A stretch of 8,510 bases of DNA from Chloroflexota bacterium (GTDB lineage Bacteria > Chloroflexota > Dormibacteria > Dormibacterales > Dormibacteraceae). Under the pieces are notes generated by a model that did no database searches, had not been told where the DNA came from, and saw only the letters and a program-made list of their open reading frames with translations. Made by a program: the position numbers and the translations under genes. The stretch is taken from contig VBJE01000223.1 of assembly GCA_005879675.1 (NCBI GenBank), forward strand, positions 1-8,510, given 5' to 3'. Positions 6,677 to 8,510 of this stretch are shown one piece after another (the stretch's first letter is position 1; every line of letters begins with the position of its first letter).

Positions 6677-6740
6677 GCCTCAATTTTGACTGGCCGCGGA
6701 AGTCGGCCGGATTCTGACAAACCGCCAGGAATGGGCCACA
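6677..6740 (+). promoter_or_regulatory. Divergent nadE/lgt-like intergenic region with a candidate promoter
   Basis: These 64 bp separate the divergent start codons. On the plus strand TTGACT (6686-6691) is a good -35 match; 18 nt later GATTCT (6710-6715) is a poor -10 match. A short inverted repeat, GGCCG (6692-6696) and CGGCC (6704-6708), lies in the spacer between them and could be an operator or chance in G+C-rich DNA. I found no convincing promoter for nadE on the other strand. Confidence 0.3.
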
Positions 6741-7517
6741 ATGCCGCCAGGCATGCTGCCTGTCCTCTTTGAGGTCTTCGGGGTCAAGGTCTATGCCCAC
6801 AACTTTTTCCTGTTCCTCGGCGTCCTGGTCATGCTCGCGTGGGTCGGCTACGAGGCGCGGAGACGGCGCTGGCCGGCGAGCGAGGTGGTGCCGATCGGAC
6901 TGGCCGGATTCGTCGGCGCGATGGTCGGCGCGCGGTTGTCGATTCTCTTCTTCAACGGGTGGTCGACAGCCCCCGTGGTCCTCGATTTCTACAAGCTGTT
7001 CGACCCGCGGGTCGGTCCGGGGTCCATCCTGGGTGCCATCGCCGGCGCTTACATAGGCGGTTACATCGCCAGCCGCGTGATCGGAAAGGCGGGCTGCGCG
7101 TGCGACGCCTTCGCCCCGGCGATGGCGCTGGGGATGGCCGTCGGAAGGATCGGCGACTTCCTGTCCGGTGAGGACGGGATCGGAAAGCCGACCTCGCTGC
7201 CGTGGGGCGTGCAGCCCGTCGCCGGCGCCGACTACCTCGTCCATCCGGCGCCGCTGTACGACGCCGGGTTCAACCTGGTGTGGTTCGTAGTGCTGGTTGC
7301 GCTCCGGGACCATCCGTACTTTCAGGACGGCCGGCTCCTCAAGTTCGGCGTCGCCGGCTACGCGGTCGCGCGCTTTCTCATCGAGTTCACCCGCAACAAC
7401 CAGGTCATGGCCCTGGGCCTGACCGGGCAGCAGTTCTTCTGCATCGCCCTCCTTGCGATCGTCGCCGTGTACTACGGCCTGGCGCAGCGGCGCCGGCCGT
7501 CGGCGCAAATTGTCTGA
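6741..7517 (+). CDS. Prolipoprotein diacylglyceryl transferase family (Lgt-like) membrane protein with altered active-site residues
   Basis: 258 residues, polytopic, matching the Lgt family over its whole length. True Lgt moves diacylglycerol from phosphatidylglycerol to the lipobox cysteine of prelipoproteins at the outer face of the membrane. Seen: first membrane segment FFLFLGVLVMLAW; GAMVGARLSILFF; GSILGAIAGAYIGGYIA; signature GRIGDFLSGE (135-144); SLPWGV; HPAPLYDAG (168-176); and RFLIEFTR (211-218). The Lgt signature GRxGNFxNxE is altered: Asp139 replaces the essential Asn and Ser142 the second Asn. By my alignment to remembered E. coli Lgt, Y26 corresponds to F22 and H103 to P93; R136, E144, R211, E215 and R218 are kept. 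It is either a divergent Lgt or a paralogue with another lipid substrate. ATG 6741 has AGGA 10 nt upstream; ATG 6753 is an alternative start. The end overlaps the next gene by 8 nt. Confidence 0.82.
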   Translation: MPPGMLPVLFEVFGVKVYAHNFFLFLGVLVMLAWVGYEARRRRWPASEVVPIGLAGFVGAMVGARLSILFFNGWSTAPVVLDFYKLFDPRVGPGSILGAIAGAYIGGYIASRVIGKAGCACDAFAPAMALGMAVGRIGDFLSGEDGIGKPTSLPWGVQPVAGADYLVHPAPLYDAGFNLVWFVVLVALRDHPYFQDGRLLKFGVAGYAVARFLIEFTRNNQVMALGLTGQQFFCIALLAIVAVYYGLAQRRRPSAQIV

Positions 7518-7995
7518 CGAGCCCCCGAGCGGACCAGGCCCTGGCAGCGACGATTTCGACCCCAAGCAGCACGTCTGGGACGGACGCGAGTGGTGGACGG
7601 CCGACCACAAGTTCTGGTGGGACGGCACGCGATGGCAGCCGCAGGATGCGCCGCGTCCCGAGACGTCGCCGATGGCCCCGGTGAGCAAGAAGCGCCGACC
7701 GCCGGGCTACTGGCGTGACTTCTGGCTTGGCTTCCTCGGGGTGATCGTCGGCAACATCTTGCTCGCGATCATCCTCAACTCCGTCTCCAGCGCCAACCTG
7801 GGCGAGCCGGTGACTGGGATCGTCCTCGCGGCGCCCTGGGTTCTCAACCTGGCGGCCCTGATCATCGCCGCCATCGTTCGCGTGCCGATACTGCTGGGGA
7901 TGCTGCTGGCATACGGGATCGCCTTCGGGCTTGCGATCCTGGCCGGCATTTTTCTGCTGGTGCTGTGCTACTCGGGCGGCGGGGGAGTGCCGTGA
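7510..7995 (+). CDS. Small membrane protein with two N-terminal WDG/W-rich repeats and three predicted membrane spans
   Basis: Not assigned to a named gene. With the TTG start at 7510 it has 161 residues. The N-terminal 60 are polar and hold two tryptophan-rich repeats, VWDGREWW (22-29) and FWWDGTRW (35-42), like the short WDGxxW motif of DUF2510-type proteins. A basic patch (SKKRRPPGYWRD, 59-70) follows, then three hydrophobic segments at about 71-90, 102-123 and 126-153 and a glycine tail. The TTG is chosen because it overlaps the upstream stop by 8 nt and begins MSDEPPSG; a longer frame from 7453 would run deep into the Lgt-like gene. No clear Shine-Dalgarno is seen, so translation is probably coupled. 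The basic patch before the first span suggests a cytoplasmic N-terminus. Function unknown; position suggests an envelope role. Confidence 0.72.
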   Translation: MSDEPPSGPGPGSDDFDPKQHVWDGREWWTADHKFWWDGTRWQPQDAPRPETSPMAPVSKKRRPPGYWRDFWLGFLGVIVGNILLAIILNSVSSANLGEPVTGIVLAAPWVLNLAALIIAAIVRVPILLGMLLAYGIAFGLAILAGIFLLVLCYSGGGGVP

Positions 7996-8510
7996 TGGTG
8001 GTCCGCACCGACCGGCCGGAAATCTTCTGGGAGCTGACAAGGAGCCTCTGTCCTGAATGCAGACGAGTGATCGATGCCCAGATCCTGTTCCGGAACAACC
8101 AGGTCGTGATGCGCAAGCGGTGTCCCAGCCATGGCTGGTTCGAGGCGCTGGTCTTCGGCGACGCCAGGCTGTACGCGGAGATCGCGCCCTACAACAAGCC
8201 GGGTACTCTGCCGCTGAAGTTCCAGACGGAGGTCAAGGACGGATGCCCCCACGACTGCGGCCTCTGCCCGGAGCACAAGCAACACGCCTGCCTGGCCTTG
8301 ATCGAGATCAACGCGGGTTGCAACCTCGACTGTCCGCTCTGCTTCGCCAATTCCGGAACGCACCTCGCGCGCGATGGATTCGAGCTCGACGCGCGCCAGG
8401 TCGGCTTCATGCTCGACACCTTTGTCGCGGCAGAGGGGTCGCCCGAGGTCGTGCAACTGTCGGGTGGCGAGCCGACGCTACATCCTCAGCTGCCGGAGTT
8501 CGTCGGTCTT
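7995..8510 (+). CDS. Radical SAM protein of the MJ0619/Tes (tetraether lipid synthase-like) type, 5' part
   Basis: The first 172 residues are visible; the gene continues off the right edge. Seen: an N-terminal rubredoxin-like metal site, CPEC (19-22) and CPSHGWF (43-49); a second cysteine cluster, GCPHDCGLCPEHKQH (83-97); the radical SAM [4Fe-4S] motif CNLDCPLC (109-116, CxxxCxxC); and LSGGEPTLHP (155-164), the GGE motif that contacts SAM. This order matches MJ0619/MA_1486-type enzymes, whose studied archaeal member joins lipid chains carbon to carbon into tetraethers; some bacterial homologues have been linked to membrane-spanning lipids, while others were once proposed to be pterin methylases. 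The ATG at 7995 shares TGATG with the previous stop and has GGGGGAG 7 nt upstream; a GTG at 7992 is an in-frame alternative. Family placement is confident, the substrate is not. Confidence 0.85.
   Translation, partial: MVVRTDRPEIFWELTRSLCPECRRVIDAQILFRNNQVVMRKRCPSHGWFEALVFGDARLYAEIAPYNKPGTLPLKFQTEVKDGCPHDCGLCPEHKQHACLALIEINAGCNLDCPLCFANSGTHLARDGFELDARQVGFMLDTFVAAEGSPEVVQLSGGEPTLHPQLPEFVGL

Noticed and set aside
7453..7509. Longer N-terminus for the W-repeat protein starting at ATG 7453
   Set aside because: It would overlap the Lgt-like gene by 65 nt and adds an Arg-rich segment typical of an out-of-frame shadow; TTG 7510 gives a compact overlap.

Overview
The window is G+C-rich chromosomal DNA (about two thirds G+C by eye) and is almost fully coding. 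Gene content and codon bias suggest a free-living aerobic bacterium. A WDG/W-repeat membrane protein and a bacterial homologue of the tetraether-synthase radical SAM family point loosely to an actinobacterial, Chloroflexota or Dormibacterota-like soil lineage. That placement is an inference, since no rRNA or other marker is present.

Left two thirds (minus strand, read right to left): nadE (glutamine-dependent NAD+ synthetase), a 45-bp gap, then a tightly packed pyruvate dehydrogenase cluster in the order lpd (E3), pdhA (E1 alpha), pdhB (E1 beta), pdhC (E2, running off the left edge). The junctions are very compact: pdhA/pdhB share TGATG and pdhB/pdhC overlap by 8 nt. At the lpd/pdhA junction there is no stop codon, and one 852-codon frame runs through both genes.

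Right third (plus strand, divergent from nadE): an Lgt-like membrane protein with altered catalytic residues, a small protein with two W-rich repeats and three membrane spans, and the first 172 codons of a radical SAM protein resembling the MJ0619/Tes (tetraether lipid synthase) family. These three genes overlap by 8 nt and 1-4 nt, so they look like one envelope- or lipid-related operon.

The most unusual signal is a short repeat of about 80-85 bp, present twice in the same orientation and both times inside coding sequence of the PDH cluster: once in the flexible E2 linker, and once exactly between lpd and pdhA, where it removes any stop and fuses the two frames. Both copies carry a CCTCCCC/GGGGAGG hairpin whose inner base pairs differ in a compensatory way, and they are read in different frames over most of their length. 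This is a protein-coding palindromic repeat that has apparently created a linker extension and a candidate E3-E1 alpha fusion. The other main lead is the radical SAM gene and its Lgt-like neighbour as a possible bacterial membrane-lipid module.
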